A stretch of DNA of 64,000 bases from assembly GCF_011397635.1 (NCBI RefSeq), contig NC_064765.1, positions 31,276,632-31,340,631 of the forward strand. The letters are read 5' to 3'. Position 1 is the first letter of the stretch; each line of letters starts with the position of its first letter. Below the pieces are notes generated by a model. It saw nothing but the letters and a program-made list of their open reading frames with translations. It did not search any database and was not told the origin of the DNA. The stretch is from Epinephelus fuscoguttatus. Its lineage: Eukaryota > Chordata > Actinopteri > Perciformes > Serranidae. A program made the position numbers and the translations under genes. Below are positions 32,090-44,304 of the stretch, piece by piece.

Positions 32090-32254
32090 TACAGTGTGTG
32101 TGAGTGTCTAAGGGAATGGCAGTAAAACCTTGTGCAGGTGTGTCTAAGTGGCATGCAGGCATGCTGTGTGTGTATGGTGTGTGTGCAGGTTGCAGGTCCA
32201 TCATTTGTGCCACTGTGTTACAGCACTCAGGCTGTAACTGTGAGTGTGTGTGTC

Positions 32255-33005
32255 TCATAATGCCCTGGGTATGATGGTGAAGGGCAGAATGGGGCTGCTG
32301 GCCTCCAGCTCCAAGGCGGTGAGGAAACACTCGGTGGCAGCGGCGGCATTTCCCTGAGCCTGCAACACCTCACCGAGACTGTTCCACACATCATGAGCCG
32401 TACTGAGGAGAGGAGACAGGGAGGAGAAAGGAGAGGAGAAGAGAGGGAGAGAGGAGAGAGAATAAGAGAAGATGAGATATTAGAGAAGAGGTGATTTAAG
32501 AGGAGAGGAAAATTAAGGTTATGAGAGAAAAAAGGGAAACAGGATGAGGATGCAGGAAAAGGAAAAACAGGAGAAACAAGAGAAATTAAGGAACGGAGAG
32601 GATGAAAGCAGGAGGTGAGAGAAAGAAAGAAGAGAAGAGGAGGAGGAAAAATGAAATGAGAGGAGAGGAGAGGAGAGGTGTATAAAGAGCGGATGAGTGA
32701 AAAAAGTAGGGAGATGATGGGAAAAGGAAAAGGGGAGGGAGAAAAAAAATCAAAAGAGGGAGAGGAGGAAACAAGGCAGGAGAGGGAAAGAGAAGAGGAA
32801 ATCAGAGGAGAGAAGGAAATGGGAGGAGGTGATGGCACAGAAGGAGAGGAGATAAGGGAAAAGGAGACAAAGGAAGGAAAAAGAGAGGAGGAAATAGGAG
32901 AGAAGGTAAGAAAAGTGGACAAGAAAAGGGAGGTGAGGAGAAAAAAATAGAAGAGAGGAAATTGTAGTGAGTGACCTAAAATATAATAATCACATACATA
33001 GCACT

Positions 33006-33048
<43 letters not shown>

Positions 33049-36000
33049 GTTGACCTGCACAGCATCCCTCAGGACCTTCTCAGACAGACTGTAGCGTTGC
33101 AGCTGGTGAAGAATCAGGCCCTGCAGAGCGGTACAGAGACAAAGAGAGAAAATAAAAGAGGAAGAAAAAGGGTGGAAGAGGACAAGAGAGGAAGAACATT
33201 ATTAGGCTTACAGTCATCGTGTTGTGATGAATGTGTACTGCTCTACATATTAACTCAGTTTAAGGCAGTCGTGCTGGTGGTGACTGTTCTTGTTGGAATT
33301 TAGAGACACTTTAATGGGAACTACTTACAGCAACAATCCATCTTCTTACTTGTACCTTTACCAGTGTTATTGTTCTGTAAAGTACAACTCCATTTTATTG
33401 CAGAAAGTAAATCACTGAGCTGCACTATTTTCGTCGAGCGTATCCTTTGTGATAGAGCCACATATTCTATAACAGGTGTCCATATATGATGCTTAAACTC
33501 GTTCAGTTATTCAAGTACATTTCAAGCTTTCCCTTGTAAATGTTTATAATCCATGAAGGAAATAGACAGTATGCTTTTTTTAAATTAACTTAAGAATGGA
33601 TTTATGGGTATACAAGTCAAATGAATTTAATGAAGTGGTGGATTCCCCTTTTGGTTTTAAGCTTCCTACATATTTTGTTTTTGTAAAAAATCAACAATAA
33701 GGCCTTGTGAGGTAAACAGCGCATAGGACTGACTAAATTACTACTTGTTCTCTGTTGAAACTTAAATTTATGTTATGCTTCCTCCATTCTCCAGAGCTTT
33801 GATTCAAGTTTGACCAAAATTAAGGACACTCTAAATGCTTTTTAAACAAAAGTATGGCCCCGAATCATTTGTTACATCATCACTGTGTGATTGTGTGAGC
33901 TCTGTGAAGTGGATAGTGAGTTTCATTTGTTTGTAATGTGCATGTGATCATTTTGAGTCAAATCCTTTAACACATTTGGTCTCAAAAGTCTGGGGAAAAA
34001 AGCAAGATAAACTATTCAGGTAGTATTCTAATGTCTTATCCATGAGTGATTTCTGAATTTGAATGGAAGTGAATTGAATTTAAGTTATTTCAAACATTTA
34101 AAAAATAATAATAAAATAAAATACTATGTAAACAAAACCAAGAAAAGAAACCAATAAATAAAGGTGAACACATACAGCCGAATTTTAATACGCAATATTT
34201 CATGCCTGAAAATGAGTAGAAAGGAGCAAACAACTTGTCTAGTCCTTACCCTATTCTACCATAATCCATCAATACACATTTAACCTCACAAACCAACTCA
34301 CTGCACCAGTGCCCATCCCCGCAACTAAACCACTCCGTTCATTCACTTCATACATGCATATATAATCAACAACACCACCCAATCCAGAATGTGCAAAGAC
34401 AAGGAAAACTAATGACAGCACATTGCCTCTAGTGTGCTTTACATTCCTCTTCCTCATTTCTGTACATCACAGAGATTCTTTTTTTGTAAATCTTTTTGAA
34501 CTGAAAGTCTGACTGTGAAAAACCCTCAATTTTTTTTTTTGACTTTTGTAGTATTGTATGAAAATTGCACACTTCTGAATCTGACTTATATGAATTTGTG
34601 GTGTCTTGTAAACCCATGCAGGCTGAGCATAGTTAATGTATGTGCATGATACACTCATAAAATCTTTCATTCATTACATTTTGGAAGAGTGGAGCGAAGT
34701 AGGTCAGCACTGATGCAAACAGGCTCTCAGAGACTTTTATAGTCCACTCTATCGTCCACAATAACCAGTTTGGGATGGTCCTTGATGGGTGATTCAATCC
34801 TCCAAGTGAATATGTAAGCAGAGGCAGAGAGTGTAGAGCTCCAAATGGGACTGAACCAATAAGAAAGAGTCAGAGGAGCGCAGAGAGATCAAAAGACGGA
34901 GACACTGTTCCCTCTCCACACAGAAGGTCTAAATGGGGCTGTCCCACAGGATTACGGCTGATTACATAAAACACACAAACATTCAGGCTGTGCTGCAGGC
35001 GGACAGGACAAGATTTATGTTCTCAGGAGACCAAAGGACAGAGCTGAAGAGGATCATTGTGTGTGTGTGTTTAGTGTATTACCAGTCTCTGCATGGTCTT
35101 GACATGCGTGGGGTTGATGGAAAGGGCCTCTTCATACCAGCGTTTGGCCTCGTCTATGTTGCCCCTCAGCTCGGCTATCTGCCCCCTCATGTACAGCACG
35201 TTGTGGGATGTGGGGAAGAGATTGGAGGCTTCCTGCGTGCAGGCTGTGGCCTCGGCGGGCTTGGACATTCCCGTGTACACCTCAGCTGTCGGAGAGGCAC
35301 ACACAGGACAGGAGAGATTGCAAACATGACCCAATTTTTTTTTTTTTTTTTGTGATACCAAAATGTGCAAGTTGCAGCAGTGTCAAACATCAGTATCCTT
35401 GTTGAATCAACTAACAACTCAGTGTAATTATTGAAAACAAACTATGTAACTGAATATAACTGACAGCATCTCATAATATTAAGTCTGCATTTCCCATAAT
35501 CGCTGCTGTTGTGTGCTACAAAAAAGAAGCTGCCCTGTCTCAAGTAACATTTGTAAACCTCTCAAACTAAAATGATGCATTAAAATTAGTAGCCACAAAC
35601 AGAGATGGAGGAAAATGTTGAATTTTGCAAACCAGAAAAGCAGAAAAGGAGAGAGAAAGCAACGAGAAAGCAAAACTCTATTTTTCCTCCCTCAGATAGC
35701 ATTAAAACATTTTCAGTATCAAGGACACCTAATGCAGTCCACGTGGAGAGCAAGAAAGATGCAAACAAAGAATGAGACAGACAGGAAATGAGTTTGAACC
35801 GTCTGCTTGTCTGTGCTGTGATTGGATGATTATATTAGCTGTGTCGCCAAGCTGGAAATGACCACCTCTGACAGGAAGCAGCTGGACAGATAAACAGGAG
35901 CACAAACAACCTCTGTCTATGTGTGTGTGTGTGTTTGTGTATACTTTTCAGTCTGCTTATGTTTGTGTCTGTTAGTGATGCAGAAATGAGAAGCAGGGCT

Positions 36001-39000
36001 CGAGTGTACTCCAACTGTAATCTAATCTGCTGTGATTGTAAAGGCTGTCAAACTGCTGTTATATACAGTCCGACAAGCTAATGCCAGTACACTCACTACA
36101 GTTTGTTTGAAGACATCTAAGGTAGCAGAAAGATCATGTATGCATCATATTATATTTAGTTTGGAATACACAGTTTCACCAGCCAAACGCTTTATATTAC
36201 TGCCTTATGGAAAGCTATTTATATATTCTAAGTGTAAAAAAACACCTTCTGTGGATTAAATGTCCTGAAAATATAACTTTACTTTTCTTAGCAGAACTAG
36301 GTGGCAAAAATTGCTTTAACCTCCTCCTCATTTGCAAAGGCAGATGAAATAATTGCTGTTATTTTTTATCCTTTGAGACACTGTCTGTGCTGGGGCTTGC
36401 ACTACACATCCATCTAAATCAGTAGTTCCCAGCCATTTTATCTTGCACCGCTTTAAAATGAAGCAATGGCTGCTTTTGACCGTTACTTCACAGGTTAAGG
36501 CCTTTTCAGTGTCATCATGGTTCACCAGCAGTAATTTTGCCTTCTTTGTCTTATTTGAAGGATTTTAAAGGGCTGAATAGATGAAAGTATTCAGTATTTC
36601 ACTTATTTCACAGATTCTGAGGATCTGAGGAGGTGAATACATTCCATAAATTACATTTTATATGTTTGTAACAAACTCTTTTCTTGGTTCCTCCAAGTCT
36701 GGTGACCCATTAGATTTATCTCGGGAACCCTTGGGGTAGTCCCGATACCCACGTTGGGAACTAGAGGCTGAGTGGAAACAAACCAGCCTGCACACCAAGA
36801 AGTCCTGTATGTAAGGATTTTAATAGTGAGTAACATTTCTAGCCAGCAACTCTTCCTCAGATTTCAAGGAAGGGCTTGAAACATTACAGCAATAAAATCC
36901 CTCTATCTATTTATTTCTACTCTGCCAGATATTTCTTCACTGTAATTGCCATTTCCATGGACACTGAGATGTGCATGTCTTATTTTTTTTTTACGTGAAC
37001 TAGAGGCTGACATTTTTTCCTGTGGGTCACAGGATTCCTGTGGGATTCCCACGGGATGGGAGTCAGTTTCAGTATTTATCACATGACTGGGACATGACGG
37101 GACATGACTGGACAGGAAAACACAACGGTAGCAGGTAGGATGGGAGTCACTATAACCAAAGGTTGGTTTTTATAAAAATACGCATAAGTAAAAATCCACT
37201 CCTGTGTCACCCTTTATTGGGAGTCACAGATCAAAGTCATTCTGATAGAACTGTCACTGCATTCTAACTCACACTGATAACGTTATTTACCAACATCAAG
37301 CTACAGTAACATCCTACCATCTAATAGAGTCAGCAAGGCATTACAGGACCTACTGTACATTTACAAGTCTGTTGACTGATGTGTCACACACATGACCGCA
37401 GGTGTGTTCCGGGGCATTTTCAGATAGGTCAAATGTTACATGATGTGCCCTCATCAAAACCACAGAGACATGATACCAACAGGATGTTAAAACTCTGAAC
37501 CCACTGGAACTCACAGTAATCCTTTTAGGGCATTAAAACACAACCACCTACATCAGAATATATGTTTCAACATAATTTTTTTATGTGGCTGTGGTCAGAC
37601 AGGAGCCACAATCATTACCTCAGCTAGTCTTCCTCTCTCTGTAAACCCTCTTTGAACAGAAATACCAAAACCTCTTTTTAAAATAAAGCATTAATACCAG
37701 CCCTGTGCCTTTATCTGTTGCATGTATTTAACGTTATATATGGTGTGTGTGCATACCTGCATGCAGCCAGATCTGAGCCAGGGTCATCCAGGGGTGCAGG
37801 GGTCCATGTTTGGGGGCGCTGCTCTGCAGAGAGGAGGCTACCTCAGACAGAGCCTGCTCTACACGACTGGCTGCTATAGATGTAGCATGAACCGAGCCTG
37901 GAGGGAGAGAATCAGACCATTATACACACCATCTCCAACAGGTACTGACTCACCACTACAGCAGCCATGTGCCACAATGCAGGGTTTTAATCCAACCAAA
38001 CACAACAGGAGATTTCACTGATTGCCACGACTTCAGACAGAACAGAGGAACTTATCAGTGAAATCTGGAGTGTTTGGGTGCAGTTAAAAGCTCAAAACTC
38101 TGGGCCCACATTGGCACACAGTTTCCTGTTCCTGCACTAAAGCCTTTAATCAGTCCACACCATTCCACACGCTGCAACACACAGTGTTATGGCCCTGGAT
38201 TAACCAGGTTAAAATGAATTAATCTCTGCACCACCATGCATAAACACCGCATCAATCTGCACTCTGCTGATTAGTAATTGACAGAAGTGTGTCTCGGATT
38301 TTGTCTCTGCATTTAAATTACATCACATTATTACAGGGACGCAAAATGGCCACCACATGGGGCCGCAGATGTACTCTGCAGAACTGTGAAAGCAACACAT
38401 AACACAATGTCTGCGTTGTATACTGCAGTTATATTTTTCACATATTATCATATCCTTCTACCATTATGTAAAAAATACATTAATATTTTTGAATTGCCTT
38501 TTATCTTCCATTACCTATGCTTCTATTGTGTGCTGTCATATATTGTTTTTCAGTGTCAATAAAGACTGATTCTAATGATGAGCAAAATATGTCTAAAACC
38601 GTCTAACCATTTTTGACAAAAATGTCCAGACGTAATAATTCAGCTGATAAATATTGACAAATAAATATTATGCATTACTTTGATTTTGATCAATTTAAAA
38701 TTGTAAAAGCAATTCTATAACATTTTTAAAAAGAATTTTGTTTCCTGTAAAAGAAACTTACTGATAATGCCATGCATTTCTTAAAATATTGAGAAAAATA
38801 AAGACAGTGTTGGACTTAAATGTGTTAGAAAGCATATTCATGTTGGGCTTGTTTTGTTTTATACAAGTCATGTCAATTGCAGCCTGAAGGGATTAGATAA
38901 CAAAAATATGTGGCTTTTATATCCTAAATGTGGACTAAATTAAAAATGACTGATGGTCGCAACTCGCTGGAATAAAAGCTTTACTTTAATAAAACATCTC

Positions 39001-41604
39001 CCATCCCCTTCTTTTATTATTCTGGTCTCCTACGGTGTGGTCTAAACTCCAAAATACTTTTCTTCCTTCCACTACATTGATATGAAGTGTGTGTTTGTGT
39101 GTTAAGGGACAGGAAGTACCCATGTGTAAAACATGACTGAGATAGGGATAAAAAGAAAAGATGTGAATGTTAAAACCCTGTCTTTGTGGAAGCAAGAATG
39201 TGCTGCTGGTAAGTGGCTTGAGGGAAACGAGGAAAGGATGTCTGTTTCTCACACACAACACAATTGTGAAATCTGAAGCTGAGCATCCTGGTTTGAAGGG
39301 CTTATTGTAAGAAGTAATATATTAGAAGCCACCATGCAGCAGCCCAGCCTAGTCAAGCTCATTCATGTTGCAGTATGTTGAAACAAGACAACACCTACTG
39401 TTTCCTACATTTAACTCAGATTGAAATTCTAAATAACTTTTTTGCTTAGTGATAACGTGACAAAGTCATCGTCTAAAAATGTATCTGTCTGCCAACTTAC
39501 TCAAAGGTTAAAGGAAACTGTCTGCTGAGTTGAGGCTTTTCATCAATCTCCCCATTCATCTGTGTCCGACTTGTTTTTTCCATACATCCACCCCTTTTGC
39601 TAACACCGTTCTCATCATGTACCTTTAGGATTATATCTCATACAGGAACATGGCCTTGACAGTGAAAGAATAAAATACTTTCCAGTCAGTGATTAGTCAG
39701 GCAAACAGTTGGAGAAAGAGGAACAGAAGTGGTGTTGCGTATATGATTCATATGGATTGCTTTCACTTACACCATTTTGTGTCCCTAATAATCAACTCAA
39801 CTCAAAAATAAATAAATAGGTAAGACAAAACCTTGAGACTTCAGTTTTTAATGACTGTATAGAAACAGGTTTTCACTCAGTGACATCTACATAATTGCTA
39901 ACAGACTATGAGGAAGCTTCCTGTTGTGATTTGTGCCTAACATGTGGACAGTTAACACAGCAACACATGCACTGAAGCTGCTCACTCCATTAAAGGAATA
40001 CACTGACTTACTGGGAAAAATGCCACTAATCACCACATCATAAAATGGTTAGGGTGTGGTTTCCCTCTGTGTTCTCAGTGTAATGCACATTTTAACAGCA
40101 GCAAGAGTTTGTATCCATAAAGTATGTCCACTGAGCTCAAGTGTTAGTATAAACGGCAGTAAAACCAACTAAATCCGGAAAATATTACACATATTTCTCT
40201 TAAACAAGATTCTCAGTGGGGTTTCCCTCATTCCACAATGGCTTGTTAAATATCAATGGATTACACAACTTTGGTAAAATTGCTGTAAACCGTTGAGATC
40301 ATTTGTAACTTCTTTCTCATGCTGTCAGTAAAGTTAGTATTTGGCAGTACTACAGCTTCATTTCACAATTGATCAGTAGTCCATGCAGGGAGCTGCGCCT
40401 TTCTCTCCTTTCTGCTGTTGCTCTGTGAGCATTTGTTCTCTCTTTTGCTCTACTGAAAAGCATAAACACGTCTGAAATGGTACCTTCATCTGCCTTTTAA
40501 AACTCAATGTGTTGTTAGTCATTCCAAAAGCTCTACAACAAAATCCAAAGTTTGTTCCCAAATACTTTCTAACCGCTTTCTTCGGACAAATTGAAGAATG
40601 TGTTTTCACAACACTGTATTTCCTTTAAGTCGCTGTATTCCTTTAAATCCTATACCATCAACCTGATAGAAATTCAGTACACTTCTCCTGGAAACTGGCT
40701 GCAGACATTAAGTTGAAGCAGAGGATATATGCACATATTTTGTCCGGATATTGTACATATATCGGAACCTTGTCGGGAAAAAGGAAGGTCGACATGGACC
40801 AAAGGATGGACAGAACAATGGATGGGAAAAGGAGGGTCAGATGGAGGTTAGATGGCTACTTACAAACAGAAAACATGGAGGAAAAACCAAGAGTGTTAGC
40901 GTCCTGAAGGCCGCCTTGAGAAAAAGGAGGGATGGGAAAAAAACAGAAAGACGATTGTTAATGATTGAAAGAGAGGAAGAGACAGAGAAGAGATATCCAA
41001 ATCATTACGATAAAAAGAAGAACTCTGGAAAGGAAGACTGCAGAGCATGTATTCCCTATAGTCACCTTTTAGACCACATTGCATGAGACAAGCTGCTTCC
41101 ACTTGTGCCATTTAATCTGATCAAATAAATGCTTCACCTACCAGCAAAGGTGCACTTTTACCTTAAAGTTTAATTAACTAAAAGCATAACAGTTGCTCAT
41201 CTTTCTCTGCTTTAGAACTCATATCCACAGAGATTACCTCAAAAAGCTTTTTAATTGACCGACAATGAACGCAAAAAAAGTGCTCACTCACCAAAGTAGT
41301 AAACAAATGCAGAAACAAAAGAATCAAGTCAACTTTTCAGTAACTGTGGCCACTGGGATGGACTTATCTTCATGGTTTTGAATAATATAATTATTGTCAG
41401 GCTGACTGAGAAAAACCATGTTCTGGAGATAAAAAACAACAACTGTAATTTTATAATGCAGCTAAATAATTTAACTACATAACAACCTTTATTTTCCAGT
41501 ACAAGCATCATTAGTAGAGGAGATGGCAACAAGGAGAGACAACATAAGGTTGGAACTGGGACACAAGACAAATTAATGTTGGCTCAAATGTAAAATCCTC
41601 ACAG

Positions 41605-41667
<63 letters not shown>

Positions 41668-44175
41668 GAGAGAGAGACAGAGAGAGAGAGAAAGGAGGGG
41701 GATGCAAAATAGTAACAAAATCCAGAGAAAATCGGGTGGGAGAAGCAAAGAGATGTGAAGAGACAGTAAAGCCGTAATATGTAAAACAATCTTCTGTAAT
41801 ATCAACCCAAGAACCCAACTGATCTCGAAATCCTGGCTGTATTAACTGCGAGTGTGGAGTTCAAACGTGGGTGCGTCATGTGAGTAAGTTCACCGGGACC
41901 TCAAGTAAGTCGCAAAAAACGCAAAGCAACTGCATCAAATCCATCAAGGCTCAATTGCACTCTTATCCACAACCAGAGCATTTGTTTTACATGGTAACAT
42001 GCAGCAGGGCTGAGAACTAGGTGTGCCTGTGAAACACATCCAGTACTCTGTAGGGTTAGTCAATTTAGTTTTAAACACATGGTCCATGCTTGTGAGGTTC
42101 AGACAACAAGTCAAATCTGAAGGTACAGTACAGGCCAAAAGTTTGGACACACCTTCTCATTCAATGCGTTTTCTTTATTTTCATGACTATTTACATTGTA
42201 GATTCTCACTGAAGGCATCAAAACTATGAATGAACACATGTGGAGTTATGTACTTAACAAAAAAAGGTGAAATAACTGAAAACATGTTTTATATTCTAGT
42301 TTCTTCAAAATAGCCACCCTTTGCTCTGATTACTGCTTTGCACACTCTTGGCATTCTCTCCATGAGCTTCAAGAGGTAGTCACCTGAAATGGTTTTCCAA
42401 CAGTCTTGAAGGAGTTCCCAGAGGTGTTTAGCACTTGTTGGCCCCTTTGCCTTCACTCTGCGGTCCAGCTCACCCCAAACCATCTCGATTGGGTTCAGGT
42501 CCGGTGACTGTGGAGGCCAGGTCATCTGCCGCAGCACTCCATCACTCTCCTTCTTGGTCAAATAGCCCTTACGCAGCCTGGAGGTGTGTTTGGGGTCATT
42601 GTCCTGTTGAAAAATAAATGATCGTCCAACTAAACGCAAACCGGATGGGATGGCATGTCGCTGCAGGATGCTGTGGTAGCCATGCTGGTTCAGTGTGCCT
42701 TCAATTTTGAATAAATCCCCAACAGTGTCACCAGCAAAACACCCCCACACCATCACACCTCCTCCTCCATGCTTCACAGTGAGAACCAGGCATGTGGAAT
42801 CCATCCGTTCACCTTTTCTGCGTCTCACAAAGACACGGCGGTTGGAACCAAAGATCTCAAATTTGGACTCATCAGACCAAAGCACAGATTTCCACTGGTC
42901 TAATGTCCATTCCTTGTGTTTCTTGGCCCAAACAAATCTCTTCTGCTTGTTGCCTCTCCTTAGCAGTGGTTTCCTAGCAGCTTTTTGACCATGAAGGCCT
43001 GATTCGTGCAGTCTCCTCTTAACAGTTGTTCTAGAGATGGGTCTGCTGCTAGAACTCTGTGTGGCATTCATCTGGTCTCTGATCTGAGCTGCTGTTAACT
43101 TGCGATTTCTGAGGCTGGTGACTCGGATGAACTTATCCTCAGAAGCAGAGGTGACTCTTGGTCTTCCTTTCCTGGGTCGGTCCTCATGTGTGCCAGTTTC
43201 GTTGTAGCGCTTGATGGTTTTTGCGACTCCACTTGGGGACACATTTAAAATTTTTGCAATTTTTCGGACTGACTGACCTTCATTTCTTAAAGTAATGATG
43301 GCCACTCGTTTTTCTTTAGTTAGCTGATTGGTTCTTGCCATAATATGAATTTTAACAGTTGTCCAATAGGGCTGTCGGCTGTGTATTAACCTGACTTCTG
43401 CACAACACAACTGATGGTCCCAACCCCATTGATAAAGCAAGAAATTCCACTAATTAACCCTGATAAGGCACACCTGTGAAGTGGAAACCATTTCAGGTGA
43501 CTACCTCTTGAAGCTCATGGAGAGAATGCCAAGAGTGTGCAAAGCAGTAATCAGAGCAAAGGGTGGCTATTTTGAAGAAACTAGAATATAAAACATGTTT
43601 TCAGTTATTTCACCTTTTTTTGTTAAGTACATAACTCCACATGTGTTCATTCATAGTTTTGATGCCTTCAGTGAGAATCTACAATGTAAATAGTCATGAA
43701 AATAAAGAAAACGCATTGAATGAGAAGGTGTGTCCAAACTTTTGGCCTGTACTGTATATACTGTACAGGATTGGTGGTTACTATCTGTAAACATGCTTGC
43801 CAAAGAGAATAAAAGCCAACACCAGATTCACTCTCATTTGGCATTTTTCCTTACTATACTTGCTTTTTTGACACTGTGTCTTTTGGAGGGTTGCTGTTTA
43901 CAGTTGGATAGCTGGTCGCTTCCTCTTTATAAAGCTCTGATCTTACCTGAGTGCTGTGGGGGTACACACCCATAAACAAATGAGAAGAAAATAAGAAAGT
44001 AGAGGGCAGAGTCTCTGCAAACAAATACACTTCTATGGGGTCATTAGTGATGAGTGAGTGAGAGGGATTACTTGTATAAGTCTCTAGTTTATTTTTTAGG
44101 AAAATCCTGCATAGTATATCTTTAACATTAACCTTGTCTAAAATCTTACTGAGAATAGGCTACGTAAAATCTTTT

Positions 44176-44231
<56 letters not shown>

Positions 44232-44264
44232 GCCAAATGAGAGTGAATCTCTCAGTCTCACTAT

Positions 44265-44304
<40 letters not shown>

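Larger units (their letters stand above)
42126..43754 (-). mobile_element. Apparently intact Tc1/mariner transposon (DD38E spacing, Intruder-like)
   Basis: The 1,629-bp element starts cagtacaggcc and ends ggcctgtactg, flanked by TA at 42124-42125 and 43755-43756. The inverted repeats are 270 bp each (42126-42395 and 43485-43754) and read as identical, with no length difference. One uninterrupted transposase gene lies inside on the minus strand. Identical arms and an open frame suggest recent arrival. It sits in ttc7b intron 17, same strand as the host gene. Confidence 0.93.

Noticed and set aside
32227-33060. 277-codon minus-strand frame rich in Phe, Ser and Leu
   Set aside because: It runs through the polypyrimidine tract and a GT repeat; only its end overlaps the last ttc7b exon, in a different frame. 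Compositional artefact.
42435-42988. Plus-strand frames inside the Tc1-like element
   Set aside because: Antisense shadows of the transposase gene.
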